DNA of 64,000 nucleotides, from the NCBI GenBank assembly GCA_948144175.1, contig CANXME010002589.1, forward strand, positions 62,001 through 126,000, written 5' to 3'. Under the pieces are notes generated by a model that did not search any database, was not told the origin of the DNA, and was given only the letters and a program-made list of their open reading frames with translations. Positions 22,903-35,933 of this stretch are shown piece after piece. This DNA comes from Closterium sp. NIES-65. Lineage: Eukaryota; Streptophyta; Zygnematophyceae; Desmidiales; Closteriaceae. The position numbers and the translations under genes were made by a program. Position 1 is the first letter of the stretch. Every line of letters starts with the position of its first letter.

Positions 22903-25900
22903 TCAGCAGCAGCAGCAACACAAGGACAGCCACAGTGCCAGCAGCAGCAATCCCAGCCATGGCTTCGCTGAATAAACCGCCCCTCCTTTGGAGGGAGAGG
23001 CGGAGGGTGCATTAGGAGCTGAAGTGGGAGGAGGTGGAGAAGGTGCTGGCGCTGGCGATGAGGAGGGTGCTGTCACTGGCGATGGTGAGGGTGCTGGCGC
23101 TGGTGATGGAGAAGGTGCTGGCGCTGGCGATGAGGAGGGTGCTATCACTGGCGATGGTGAGGGTGCTGGCGCTGGTGAGGGTGCTGGCGCTGGTGATGGA
23201 GAAGGTTTTGGCACTGTCGATGGGGACAATACAATAATGGGATCGGAAGATGAAGAAAGGGAAGGGAAAGGGAAATCAGACATGGGGATGACGGTGGGCT
23301 TGGTGAAAGTGGATGTGGCATCAGGCACATTTTGCACAGTGAGCGGTAGCAAAGAGAGGCATTGACGGGTTTAAATGGGTACTCTTCATTAAAAGCCAAG
23401 CGAAGGCATGCAACAGGATGCGGATGCGTGAGGATGCGTGATGCGTGACACTAGGAAATATTGTTCTATGGGTTCCTGATACCTGGAAAAAAAAATCTGA
23501 CACTGAAAAAGCTTGTTGAATGGGTGGCAATGTGGTGTTCATGCACTTGGCATGAGAGCAATGTAAGAATAGGCAATACAAATTGCAGCTACCTGCGTAA
23601 GAAGCGTCTCACCTGGTGGTGGCTTGTCACATGTGGTGCAGAAGGAGCCGCACTGGCTGCAGAAAGCACTTGAAGTGGTCTGTGGGACCACGCAGCTTCT
23701 GTAGTCAGGAGGGCATGTGATTGCAGTCGAAGACATGTTCCTGCATGTGCACATGGAGCATTTATAAAACAAAGAATCGGAAAAGGGTTTCAGCTCGAAG
23801 TGGAACGCTCTGAGGTTGCTATTGGAGTTGTATGGAACACATTGCAATACTCTACTATGCCAAGGTGTTATACAGGCTGAAAACAATGATGAGCCATACA
23901 TTTGCATATAACCGCCTTTTGAAGACGGCCTGACGTGGAGGTTTGGGTTGGGCCAGTCCAAGTTAGGTCCTTGTGTACCTCCTGCCTGTGGCCTTAAACA
24001 CTCTTTGGCTATGGTACACCACTGGAGCACCTTGTATACCTCCTCTTCATGAAACGCTCCAAGGCTGCTATGATGGACATTGCAACACTTGAGCATGCTA
24101 GAATGCCTTACAGGTACGTAAGATTAGTGAGACTTCCTATTGCTGGTGGGAGTTGGCCAGTGAGGTTGTTCTGGCTGATGTCACTGCAACGGATGGAAAT
24201 GGCAAATAAAAGTTGTATGAGACACAGTCAGGGCATCGCTAACAAGTTTTTTGTTGGTCAAATGTGCAGAGATTCAAGTACGAAGAAATGAACCAAGGAT
24301 GTAACACGGTTAATTGAGTTGTGGTGGGGATTTTTGTTCAACCAGCGTGACTGAGTCCAGTCAAGCATGTGCCTATAAAGCTAAACATGACATACTTTCT
24401 GGCCATGGAAAAGACATCTTGGACTCAACACAGGCCATTTTTCGGGCTGAAGAACGTTGAGCCAAGGAAGTCCAAGTTCAGCCTTTGGTAATTAATATAC
24501 CTCCTACCTCTATGGGCGCGAATGGTCCACTGTCTATGTCTCATCTGTGTTGCAAGCTGGATGCATTGTGAGATCCTTATTGTATCCTGATGCACGCTGT
24601 TATCTGTCATCGTTACTCTCATATATTCTCATATCTCACACTCATTGGTGCATGCAAAAAACTCCTTTTCATGACATTCCTCTCTTGACAAGCCGGCAAC
24701 AGGCAAGCCACACGAGCTTGTGGCTCCCCTCGGCTACACTTCATGGATAGGATCGCTGGCACTAAAAAACTGGCAGGACCAACCTTCGGCTCACGACAAG
24801 CTGGCCACTGGATGGCCATCAAACCATGATGGTCACCCACAGCTCATCACGAATTGGTTACAGGCCATTGCTCATGCGTTGCTCAGGCTCATCTCTGCAT
24901 ATGCCCGACTCTACATGATCACACTCATGTGTGCATGCTCCCACCACTCATACTCACAAATAGGTTAGCCTGTCCAAGGCACTGATGGAATCAGGAAGGG
25001 ATCCAGTTAAGCCATCGTCATACAGATTCCTGGTGCGCAGGTCGGTCCTTGTGTACCTTATGCCTGTGGCTTTAAACAAACTTGGGCAATGGTACTCGAC
25101 TGGAACACCTTGTATGCCTCCTCTTCATGAAATGCTCCTAGGTTGCTATGATGGACGTTGCAATACTTCAACATGCTAGAATGCCTTACAGGTATGAAAG
25201 ATGAGTGAGACTGCCAATTGCTGGTGGGAGTTGGCCAGCGAGGTTGTTCTGGCTAATATCACTGCAATGGATAGAAATGACAGGTAATAGGCAGAATAGA
25301 CACAGTCAAGGCATTGCTAACAAGATTTTTTTTGGTGTATACATGGAAGAGAGAGATTCAAGCACGAAGAAATGAACCAAGGATTGGTAGAAGGTAGTAG
25401 ACAATCAGAGAGGATATGGAAAGGGCATAGATTGTGGGAAGGTCTGCATATTTTAAGAGGCGATTTCAGGTTAGCCTGGTTAGTTGAGTTGTGTTGGAGA
25501 ATTTTGTTCAACCAGCGTGACTGAGTCCAGTCAAGCATGCGCCTAGAAAGCTTAACATCACATACTTTCCAGCCATGCAAATGACATCTTGGACTCTACA
25601 CAGGCCACTTGTCGGGCTGAAGAATTTTGAGTCCAGGAAGTCCAAGTTCGGCCTTTGGTAGTTCACATACCTCCTACCTATGGCCAGTGCAAGTTCTCTA
25701 TGGGCTTGAATGGTCCACTGTCTATGACTCATTTGTGTTGCAGACTGGATGCATTGTGAGCGCCTTGGCATATCCTGATGCACGCTCTCATCTGTCATAG
25801 TTACTCTCATATATTATCATATCTCACACTCATTGGTGCATGCGAAAACTCCTTTTCATGACATTCTTCTCTTGACAAGCCGGCAACAGGCAAGCCACAC

Positions 25901-27431
25901 GAGCTTGTGGCTCCCCTCGGCTACACTTCATGGATAGGATCGCTGGCACTAAAAAACTGGCAGGACCAACCTTCGGCTCATGACAAGCTGGCCACTGGAT
26001 TTCCATCATACCATGATGGTCACCCACAGCTCATCACGAGTTGGTTACAGGTCATTGCTCATGCCTTGCTCAGGCTCATCTCTGCATATGCCCATCTCTA
26101 CATGCTCGCACTCATGTGTGCATGCTCCCACCATTCATACTCACAGATAGGTTAGCCTGTCCAAGGCACTGATGGAGTCTGGAATGGATCCGGTTAAGAA
26201 ACTCTCATACAGATACCTGGTGGGAAGTGGAATGGAATGGGTGGAGAGCATTACAAATGATATGAGGATTACCCTAAACCCTAATCAATTCAAATGAGAA
26301 GAGGTCCATGCAACCCACATGTTTTCCAGCCGTGCCTACATGCATAGAGGTGATAGAAACCTGAGAGGTGCATTAGGGTAGCATATAACTATAGGTTCAT
26401 ATTGAACGCATGTCAATATGAGCCAAGCAAGGGAAAATGATGGAAACGGGGAAGGGGAGGTGGGGGTGATAAAGGTAGATTAGACAGCATTAACACCTTT
26501 TACCGCTTTCAAATGTCTGACTTCCCTTTCCACGTTTTCGTATGGATGAAACGTTCTATGGTGACATTTTGAAGAAGCGGATTTGCTTTTAATAGATGGC
26601 ACTGGCATTGTGAGTCTCATTCCGACACAGAGTTCTGCATGGGAACTCCAAACACGTAGCAACCTGTCCAGCAGACACCCAGAACACTCACTGCGAACGT
26701 TTCCACATCTCTCCTTCCACTTGCCCATTTTCTCTACTTCTCCCTTGACAGAATCCATCAGAACTGCTTTCCCACATGAACCTGCTGCAGTAGCAACTGT
26801 TGCCATGCCCCTCGGCATGTCTCCTAGTTCCCTGGCCTGGGTATGATAGAACTACTAGAACTGTGACTGTCCTGCTCGCTCTCTCCCTCAATAAAATCCC
26901 ATGTCTTCAACCATTTCAAACACTAGCAATATTAGCACATTAGTTGCGGGGTCATTCCAGAGATCCAAGGGAGTATGCTTTTTAATATTGTGTTGCAACA
27001 TGTAAGTCAAGCATGTGGAGGGACATGGTAGGGACGATTCCAAGAGCAGATAGCGAGTTTGGACGAGAGGAGGACCGTGGGATGAACGGTTCAAGAAGCA
27101 AGGGAGTGCACGTGAACAAAATTAAAACACAAAAAGTCGTCCAGGGAATGCATAGCCAGCAAGAGCTAACATGCCGAAATGTAACAAGGGATTGCAAATA
27201 CAGAGCACGCGGAATGGTGGAGAGAGGAAACAGAGGAACCAAAGTCAAGGCCAGCAAGTGCTGGTATGCACATGGGGGATGGAAGACCAGTCAGAGTTTG
27301 GTGCTCTCACATGCTGGTCACCATGCCTTGCGCATCGCACTCCACACCGTAGGCCAATCTGCAGTCCCCCCCAGCCACCCATCCAGAGAAAATCATCCCC
27401 CACGCTTGCTGCAAGTCCTGCAGGACTTGGA
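22903..27431 (-). CDS. LRR receptor-like gene 1 (four LRRs, membrane segment)
   Basis: Recognised exons (minus): LRR N-terminal cap 27,431-27,311 (VLQDLQQAWG, GGDCRLAYGVECD); LRR-A 26,216-26,145 (FLTGSIPDSISALDRLTYL); LRR-B 25,261-25,190 (NNLAGQLPPAIGSL); LRR-A 25,029-24,958; LRR-B 24,183-24,112; Cys-rich exon 23,854-23,613 (YKCSMCTC, SAFCSQCGSFCTTC); then a Pro/Ala/Ser stalk (about 23,300-23,000) and a hydrophobic stretch. All LRR exons are 72 nt and phase 2. In the stalk frame the end is LGLLLLALWLSLCCCCC and a stop at 22,903. One base over, IAAAGTVAVLVLLLLLSWLL continues to a stop at 22,802, inside the transposon end. The signal-peptide exon and the acceptor before the stalk were not resolved. 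No kinase follows. Family: plant-type LRR receptor-like protein, ligand unknown. Confidence 0.6.
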
Positions 27432-27744
27432 CTGGCGGCAGATGTGGGGGAAAGGGGGGCAGGAGGGAAAGAGAATGATAGAAGGAGGGGCTGTGTCGAA
27501 CACTTCTCTTCTCTCCCTTCTCACTCTGTTCCACACGATCGCGGAATGGACACATGTGACGGTGAAGTACCCAGAAACCGTGACTCGGACACTAAAAATG
27601 ATAAGCGTGAAGCATTATGCGCACAGAAGCATGGGCATAACGTGATCACTGGTTCATAGGAGGTTTTAACAGGGGAGGAGCTCAAATAGGAGGTAAGTGT
27701 CGTTGGAACGAGCGGTCCTGAGCTCCATTAGGCACAGCGAGAGA

Positions 27745-27865
27745 TTAAAAATAAAAATTTCCCCCACCCATCCACCCATAAAAAAAAACACAAAAAAAAA
27801 CACCCATGCCAATAATATAAAAATGAAATAAAAATAAAAATATGATTATATAATAATTTGCCATT
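27745..27865. repeat. AT-rich insert in array units
   Basis: An A-rich stretch of about 120 bp upstream of the LRR cap exon, also at 31,996, 36,247, 40,496 and 44,745. The outer gene 6 has unrelated short sequence at the same place (about 50,250-50,290), so it was gained, or replaced other sequence, before the array amplified. Confidence 0.7.
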
Positions 27866-28640
27866 GCTGCATCCACCCATGGCAGCAAGCTACCCAGGCA
27901 TAAAAAATCCCCCCTGAGCCTGCCGGAAGGAGAGGGGCCAAAATGGAGCAAGATAGAGAAAACACAAGGTGAGAGATGCACCCTGCTTCTGAGGGGGTGG
28001 GAGGGAAGAAGAGATTAATTGATCAGCTCATCAGCGTCGCGTGGTCTTCCCTCCCTCTCTCAAACACCGCACGAGATATAATTAGAGCAAAAAGATGTGA
28101 TGGGCAGGCATGAGGAAATTGTGTTCCACATGATGTGGTTGAGAGAATATTCGGGGAATCGCTATGCTGAGAAACGATTTGCACACTGCTGCAATTCAAA
28201 TCTTGAAATTGGCCGGTCAATCTTGATCATTGGATCATGGATCTGACGGACTCCGTGCATCGGATACGTGTGAAGCCGTGACTTGGCTGTAATGATCTGC
28301 CACCATGGCACGATGGTAACTGCCGCTGAAACCAGTAACATGTGCATGACACGTTTTGGTAACTGGAGCGGCATGAGCTTGACCAAAAGACGAACTTTGG
28401 TAGCGGAAGACACAGCGGCGGAATCGAGAAACTGTTACGGTCACAGTGACGAGGCGCGTTGGATGCCGAGGCCGAAGGCGTCCCGCATAGTGCCATCGTC
28501 ATGTGACACCTTCACGGAACCCTTCTGTAATGCACCAGGACTCCATAATACATGACATCTGTAAGGGCAAACAAATTACATAAACGATTGCAGGGGAGGG
28601 TTGGGGGCAGGGCGCGCGGCCGACTGAACGTCAAGTTCGC

Positions 28641-28992
28641 CTACAAGAACGAACCTTGGGAGGCGGCGAAAGGGACACCGCGTACTGGAGTTGAAGTGGG
28701 AGGAGGTGGAGAAGGTGCTGGTGCTGGCGATGAGGAGGGTGCTGGTGCTGGCGATGGGGAGGGTGCTGGCGCTGGCGATGGAGAAGGTTCTGGCACTGTC
28801 GATGGGGACGGTACAATAATGGGATAGAAGATGGAGAAAGGGAAGGGGAAAGGGAAATCAGACATGGGGATGACGGTGGGCTTGGTGAAAGTGGATGTAG
28901 CATCAGGCACATTTTGCACAGTGAGAGGTAGTAATGGAAGGCATTGAAGGGTTTAAACGGGTGCTACTCATTAAAAGCCAAGAGGAGGCACG

Positions 28993-29028
<36 letters not shown>

Positions 29029-31682
29029 CACATTTTATGACGATGTCTGATGCGTCACACTGAAAAGATTGTTCTATGGGTGCCTGATACCTGAAAACAA
29101 ATCTGACACTGGAAAAGCTTGTTCAATGGGTGGCAATGTGGTGTTCATACACTCAGCATGAGAGCAATGTAAAAATAGGCAGTACAAATTGCAGCTGCCT
29201 GCGTAACGAGCGTCTCACCTGGTGGTGACTTGACACATGTGGTGCAGAAGGAGGCACACTGGCTGCAGAAAGCACTTGAAGTGGTCTGTGGGACCATGCA
29301 GCTGCTGTAGTCAGGTGGGCATGTGATTGCAGTCGAGGATATGTTCCTGCATGTGCACATGGAGCATTTATAAAACGAGGAATCAAAAACGGGTTTCAGC
29401 TCGAAGTGAAATGCTCTGAGGTTGCTATTGGAGTTGTATGGAACACATTGCAATACTCTACTATGCCAAGGTGTTATACAGGCTGAAAACAATGACGAAC
29501 CATACATTTGTATATAACCGCCTTTTGAAGACGACCTGACGTGGAGGTTTAGGTTGGGCCAGTCCAAGTTCGGTCCTTGTGTTCCTCGTGTCTGTGGCTT
29601 TAAACACTCTTGGGCTATGGTTCACCACTGAAACACCTTGTATACCTCCTCTTCATTAAACGCTCCAAGGCTGCTATGATGGACATTGCAACACTTGAGC
29701 ATGCTAGAATACCTTACAGGTATGTAAGATTAGTGAGACTTCCTATTGCTGGTGGGAGTTGGCCAGTGAGGTTGTTCTGGCTGATGTCACTGCAACGGAT
29801 GGAAATGACAAATAAAATATGTACTAGACACAGTCAGGGCATTGCTAACAAGTTTTTTGTTGGTCAAATGCGCAGAGATTCAAGTACGAAGAAATGAACC
29901 AAGGAATTAACACTGTTGATTACGTTGTGGTGGGGATTTTCGTTCAACCAGCGTGACTGAGTCCAGTCAAGCATGTGCTTATAAAGCTAAACATGACATG
30001 GATGCGTTGTGAGAACCTTGCCATATCCTGATGCACGCTCTCATCTGTCATAGTTACTTTCATATATTATCATATCTCACACTCATAGGTGCATGCGAAA
30101 ACTCCTTTTCATGACATTCCTCTCTTGACAAGCCGGCAACAGGCAAGCCACACGAGCTTGTGGCTCCCCTCGGCTACACTTCATGGATAGGATCGCTGGC
30201 ACTAAAAAACTGGCAGGACCAACCTTCGGCTCATGACAAGCTGGCCACTGGATTTCCATCATACCATGATGGTCACCCACGGCTCATCACGAGTTGGTTA
30301 CAGGTCATTGCTCATGCCTTGCTCAGGCTCATCTCTGCATATGCCCATCTCTACATGCTCGCACTCGTGTGCATGCTCCCACCACTCATACTCACAGATA
30401 GGTTAGCCTGTCCAAGGCACTGATGGAGTCTGGAATGGATCCGGTTAAGAAACTCTCATACAGATACCTGGTGGGAAGTGGAATGGAATGGGTGGAGAGC
30501 ATTACAAATGATATGAGGATTACCCTAAACCCTAATCAATTCAAATGAGAAGAGGTCCATGCAACCCACATGTTTTCCAGCCGTGCCTACATGCATAGAG
30601 GTGATAGAAACCTGAGAGGTGCATTAGGGTAGCATATAACTATAGGTTCATATTGAACGCATGTCAATATGAGCCAAGCAAGGGAAAATGATGGAAACGG
30701 GGAAGGGGAGGTGGGGGTGATAAAGGTAGATTAGACAGCATTAACACCTTTTACCGCTTTCAAATGTCTGACTTCCCTTTCCACGTTTTCGTATGGATGA
30801 AACGTTCTATGGTGACATTTTGAAGAAGCGGATTTGCTTTTAATAGATGGCACTGGCATTGTGAGTCTCATTCCGACACAGAGTTCTGCATGGGAACTCC
30901 AAACACGTAGCAACCTGTCCAGCAGACACCCAGAACACTCACTGCGAACGTTTCCACATCTCTCCTTCCACTTGCCCATTTTCTCTACTTCTCCCTTGAC
31001 AGAATCCATCAGAACTGCTTTCCCACATGAACCTGCTGCAGTAGCAACTGTTGCCATGCCCCTCGGCATGTCTCCTAGTTCCCTGGCCTGGGTATGATAG
31101 AACTACTAGAACTGTGACTGTCCTGCTCGCTCTCTCCCTCAATAAAATCCCATGTCTTCAACCATTTCAAACACTAGCAATATTAGCACATTAGTTGCGG
31201 GGTCATTCCAGAGATCCAAGGGAGTATGCTTTTTAATATTGTGTTGCAACATGTAAGTCAAGCATGTGGAGGGACATGGTAGGGACGATTCCAAGAGCAG
31301 ATAGCGAGTTTGGACGAGAGGAGGACCGTGGGATGAACGGTTCAAGAAGCAAGGGAGTGCACGTGAACAAAATTAAAACACAAAAAGTCGTCCAGGGAAT
31401 GCATAGCCAGCAAGAGCTAACATGCCGAAATGTAACAAGGGATTGCAAATACAGAGCACGCGGAATGGTGGAGAGAGGAAACAGAGGAACCAAAGTCAAG
31501 GCCAGCAAGTGCTGGTATGCACATGGGGGATGGAAGACCAGTCAGAGTTTGGTGCTCTCACATGCTGGTCACCATGCCTTGCGCATCGCACTCCACACCG
31601 TAGGCCAATCTGCAGTCCCCCCCAGCCACCCATCCAGAGAAAATCATCCCCCACGCTTGCTGCAAGTCCTGCAGGACTTGGA
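28641..31682 (-). CDS. LRR receptor-like gene 2 (two LRRs, no membrane segment)
   Basis: Recognised exons (minus): cap 31,682-31,562; LRR-A 30,467-30,396 (YLYESFLTGSIPDSI); LRR-B 29,789-29,718 (NNLTGQLPPAIGSLTNLTYL); Cys-rich exon about 29,460-29,219; Pro/Ala/Ser stalk about 28,890-28,690 ending with the new tail PVRGVPFAASQGSFL and a stop at 28,641. Compared with gene 1, one A-B pair of LRRs is lost at the unit junction (30,000). The membrane segment is replaced by sequence that elsewhere lies upstream of the gene family (51,360-51,460). The product would be secreted if a signal peptide exists; the first exon was not resolved. It may be a functional short secreted protein or a decaying copy. 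Confidence 0.5.
29000..29028. repeat. Poly-A tract in LRR gene intron, variable between units
   Basis: 29 A here; 29 at 33,251, 27 at 37,502, 27 at 41,751 and 30 at about 46,000. It lies between the Cys-rich and Pro-rich exons and accounts for the 4,251 versus 4,249-bp spacing of units. Confidence 0.9.
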
Positions 31683-32891
31683 CTGGCGGCAGATGTGGGG
31701 GAAAGGGGGGCAGGAGGGAAAGAGAATGATAGAAGGAGGGGCTGTGTCGAACACTTCTCTTCTCTCCCTTCTCACTCTGTTCCACACGATCGCGGAATGG
31801 ACACATGTGACGGTGAAGTACCCAGAAACCGTGACTCGGACACTAAAAATGATAAGCGTGAAGCATTATGCGCACAGAAGCATGGGCATAACGTGATCAC
31901 TGGTTCATAGGAGGTTTTAACAGGGGAGGAGCTCAAATAGGAGGTAAGTGTCGTTGGAACGAGCGGTCCTGAGCTCCATTAGGCACAGCGAGAGATTAAA
32001 AATAAAAATTTCCCCCACCCATCCACCCATAAAAAAAAACACAAAAAAAAACACCCATGCCAATAATATAAAAATGAAATAAAAATAAAAATATGATTAT
32101 ATAATAATTTGCCATTGCTGCATCCACCCATGGCAGCAAGCTACCCAGGCATAAAAAATCCCCCCTGAGCCTGCCGGAAGGAGAGGGGCCAAAATGGAGC
32201 AAGATAGAGAAAACACAAGGTGAGAGATGCACCCTGCTTCTGAGGGGGTGGGAGGGAAGAAGAGATTAATTGATCAGCTCATCAGCGTCGCGTGGTCTTC
32301 CCTCCCTCTCTCAAACACCGCACGAGATATAATTAGAGCAAAAAGATGTGATGGGCAGGCATGAGGAAATTGTGTTCCACATGATGTGGTTGAGAGAATA
32401 TTCGGGGAATCGCTATGCTGAGAAACGATTTGCACACTGCTGCAATTCAAATCTTGAAATTGGCCGGTCAATCTTGATCATTGGATCATGGATCTGACGG
32501 ACTCCGTGCATCGGATACGTGTGAAGCCGTGACTTGGCTGTAATGATCTGCCACCATGGCACGATGGTAACTGCCGCTGAAACCAGTAACATGTGCATGA
32601 CACGTTTTGGTAACTGGAGCGGCATGAGCTTGACCAAAAGACGAACTTTGGTAGCGGAAGACACAGCGGCGGAATCGAGAAACTGTTACGGTCACAGTGA
32701 CGAGGCGCGTTGGATGCCGAGGCCGAAGGCGTCCCGCATAGTGCCATCGTCATGTGACACCTTCACGGAACCCTTCTGTAATGCACCAGGACTCCATAAT
32801 ACATGACATCTGTAAGGGCAAACAAATTACATAAACGATTGCAGGGGAGGGTTGGGGGCAGGGCGCGCGGCCGACTGAACGTCAAGTTCGC

Positions 32892-33243
32892 CTACAAGAA
32901 CGAACCTTGGGAGGCGGCGAAAGGGACACCGCGTACTGGAGTTGAAGTGGGAGGAGGTGGAGAAGGTGCTGGTGCTGGCGATGAGGAGGGTGCTGGTGCT
33001 GGCGATGGGGAGGGTGCTGGCGCTGGCGATGGAGAAGGTTCTGGCACTGTCGATGGGGACGGTACAATAATGGGATAGAAGATGGAGAAAGGGAAGGGGA
33101 AAGGGAAATCAGACATGGGGATGACGGTGGGCTTGGTAAAAGTGGATGTAGCATCAGGCACATTTTGCACAGTGAGAGGTAGTAATGGAAGGCATTGAAG
33201 GGTTTAAACGGGTGCTACTCATTAAAAGCCAAGAGGAGGCACG

Positions 33244-33279
<36 letters not shown>

Positions 33280-35933
33280 CACATTTTATGACGATGTCTG
33301 ATGCGTCACACTGAAAAGATTGTTCTATGGCTGCCTGATACCTGAAAACAAATCTGACACTGGAAAAGCTTGTTCAATGGGTGGCAATGTGGTGTTCATA
33401 CACTCAGCATGAGAGCAATGTAAAAATAGGCAGTACAAATTGCAGCTGCCTGCGTAACGAGCGTCTCACCTGGTGGTGACTTGACACATGTGGTGCAGAA
33501 GGAGGCACACTGGCTGCAGAAAGCACTTGAAGTGGTCTGTGGGACCATGCAGCTGCTGTAGTCAGGTGGGCATGTGATTGCAGTCGAGGATATGTTCCTG
33601 CATGTGCACATGGAGCATTTATAAAACGAGGAATAAAAAACGGGTTTCAGCTCGAAGTGAAATGCTCTGAGGTTGCTATTGGAGTTGTATGGAACACATT
33701 GCAATACTCTACTATGCCAAGGTGTTATACAGGCTGAAAACAATGACGAACCATACATTTGTATATAACCGCCTTTTGAAGACGACCTGACGTGGAGGTT
33801 TAGGTTGGGCCAGTCCAAGTTCGGTCCTTGTGTTCCTCGTGTCTGTGGCTTTAAACACTCTTGGGCTATGGTTCACCACTGAAACACCTTGTATACCTCC
33901 TCTTCATTAAACGCTCCAAGGCTGCTATGATGGACATTGCAACACTTGAGCATGCTAGAATACCTTACAGGTATGTAAGATTAGTGAGACTTCCTATTGC
34001 TGGTGGGAGTTGGCCAGTGAGGTTGTTCTGGCTGATGTCACTGCAACGGATGGAAATGACAAATAAAATATGTACTAGACACAGTCAGGGCATTGCTAAC
34101 AAGTTTTTTGTTGGTCAAATGCGCAGAGATTCAAGTACGAAGAAATGAACCAAGGAATTAACACTGTTGATTACGTTGTGGTGGGGATTTTCGTTCAACC
34201 AGCGTGACTGAGTCCAGTCAAGCATGTGCTTATAAAGCTAAACATGACATGGATGCGTTGTGAGAACCTTGCCATATGCTGATGCACGCTCTCATCTGTC
34301 ATAGTTACTTTCATATATTATCATATCTCACACTCATAGGTGCATGCGAAAACTCCTTTTCATGACATTCCTCTCTTGACAAGCCGGCAACAGGCAAGCC
34401 ACACGAGCTTGTGGCTCCCCTCGGCTACACTTCATGGATAGGATCGCTGGCACTAAAAAACTGGCAGGACCAACCTTCGGCTCATGACAAGCTGGCCACT
34501 GGATTTCCATCATACCATGATGGTCACCCACGGCTCATCACGAGTTGGTTACAGGTCATTGCTCATGCCTTGCTCAGGCTCATCTCTGCATATGCCCATC
34601 TCTACATGCTCGCACTCGTGTGCATGCTCCCACCACTCATACTCACAGATAGGTTAGCCTGTCCAAGGCACTGATGGAGTCTGGAATGGATCCGGTTAAG
34701 AAACTCTCATACAGATACCTGGTGGGAAGTGGAATGGAATGGGTGGAGAGCATTACAAATGATATGAGGATTACCCTAAACCCTAATCAATTCAAATGAG
34801 AAGAGGTCCATGCAACCCACATGTTTTCCAGCCGTGCCTACATGCATAGAGGTGATAGAAACCTGAGAGGTGCATTAGGGTAGCATATAACTATAGGTTC
34901 ATATTGAACGCATGTCAATATGAGCCAAGCAAGGGAAAATGATGGAAACGGGGAAGGGGAGGTGGGGGTGATAAAGGTAGATTAGACAGCATTAACACCT
35001 TTTACCGCTTTCAAATGTCTGACTTCCCTTTCCACGTTTTCGTATGGATGAAACGTTCTATGGTGACATTTTGAAGAAGCGGATTTGCTTTTAATAGATG
35101 GCACTGGCATTGTGAGTCTCATTCCGACACAGAGTTCTGCATGGGAACTCCAAACACGTAGCAACCTGTCCAGCAGACACCCAGAACACTCACTGCGAAC
35201 GTTTCCACATCTCTCCTTCCACTTGCCCATTTTCTCTACTTCTCCCTTGACAGAATCCATCAGAACTGCTTTCCCACATGAACCTGCTGCAGTAGCAACT
35301 GTTGCCATGCCCCTCGGCATGTCTCCTAGTTCCCTGGCCTGGGTATGATAGAACTACTAGAACTGTGACTGTCCTGCTCGCTCTCTCCCTCAATAAAATC
35401 CCATGTCTTCAACCATTTCAAACACTAGCAATATTAGCACATTAGTTGCGGGGTCATTCCAGAGATCCAAGGGAGTATGCTTTTTAATATTGTGTTGCAA
35501 CATGTAAGTCAAGCATGTGGAGGGACATGGTAGGGACGATTCCAAGAGCAGATAGCGAGTTTGGACGAGAGGAGGACCGTGGGATGAACGGTTCAAGAAG
35601 CAAGGGAGTGCACGTGAACAAAATTAAAACACAAAAAGTCGTCCAGGGAATGCATAGCCAGCAAGAGCTAACATGCCGAAATGTAACAAGGGATTGCAAA
35701 TACAGAGCACGCGGAATGGTGGAGAGAGGAAACAGAGGAACCAAAGTCAAGGCCAGCAAGTGCTGGTATGCACATGGGGGATGGAAGACCAGTCAGAGTT
35801 TGGTGCTCTCACATGCTGGTCACCATGCCTTGCGCATCGCACTCCACACCGTAGGCCAATCTGCAGTCCCCCCCAGCCACCCATCCAGAGAAAATCATCC
35901 CCCACGCTTGCTGCAAGTCCTGCAGGACTTGGA
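32892..35933 (-). CDS. LRR receptor-like gene 3 (array copy)
   Basis: Near-identical to gene 2. Exons: cap 35,933-35,813; LRR-A 34,718-34,647; LRR-B 34,040-33,969; Cys-rich about 33,711-33,470; stalk and tail to the stop at 32,892. One change in the Cys-rich exon turns KPVFDSS into KPVFYSS (near 33,633). A second change near 33,138 (GGTGAAAG to GGTAAAAG) lies just before the stalk. Confidence 0.5.

Noticed and set aside
26268..26285. CCCTAAACCCTAA, two telomere-like repeats in each array unit
   Set aside because: Only two copies; too short to call an interstitial telomere.
22802..27431. Calling the LRR genes receptor kinases
   Set aside because: No kinase motif is visible on either strand downstream of any copy.
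27013..27659. Plus-strand open frames of 210 and 162 codons repeated in every array unit
   Set aside because: They are antisense to the LRR cap exon and conserved only because the whole unit is duplicated; the homologous stretch at 49,535-50,027 does not keep these frames.
29000..29028. Poly-A tract as the tail of a retroposed gene
   Set aside because: It sits in an intron of the LRR gene, with no gene copy or target duplication around it.
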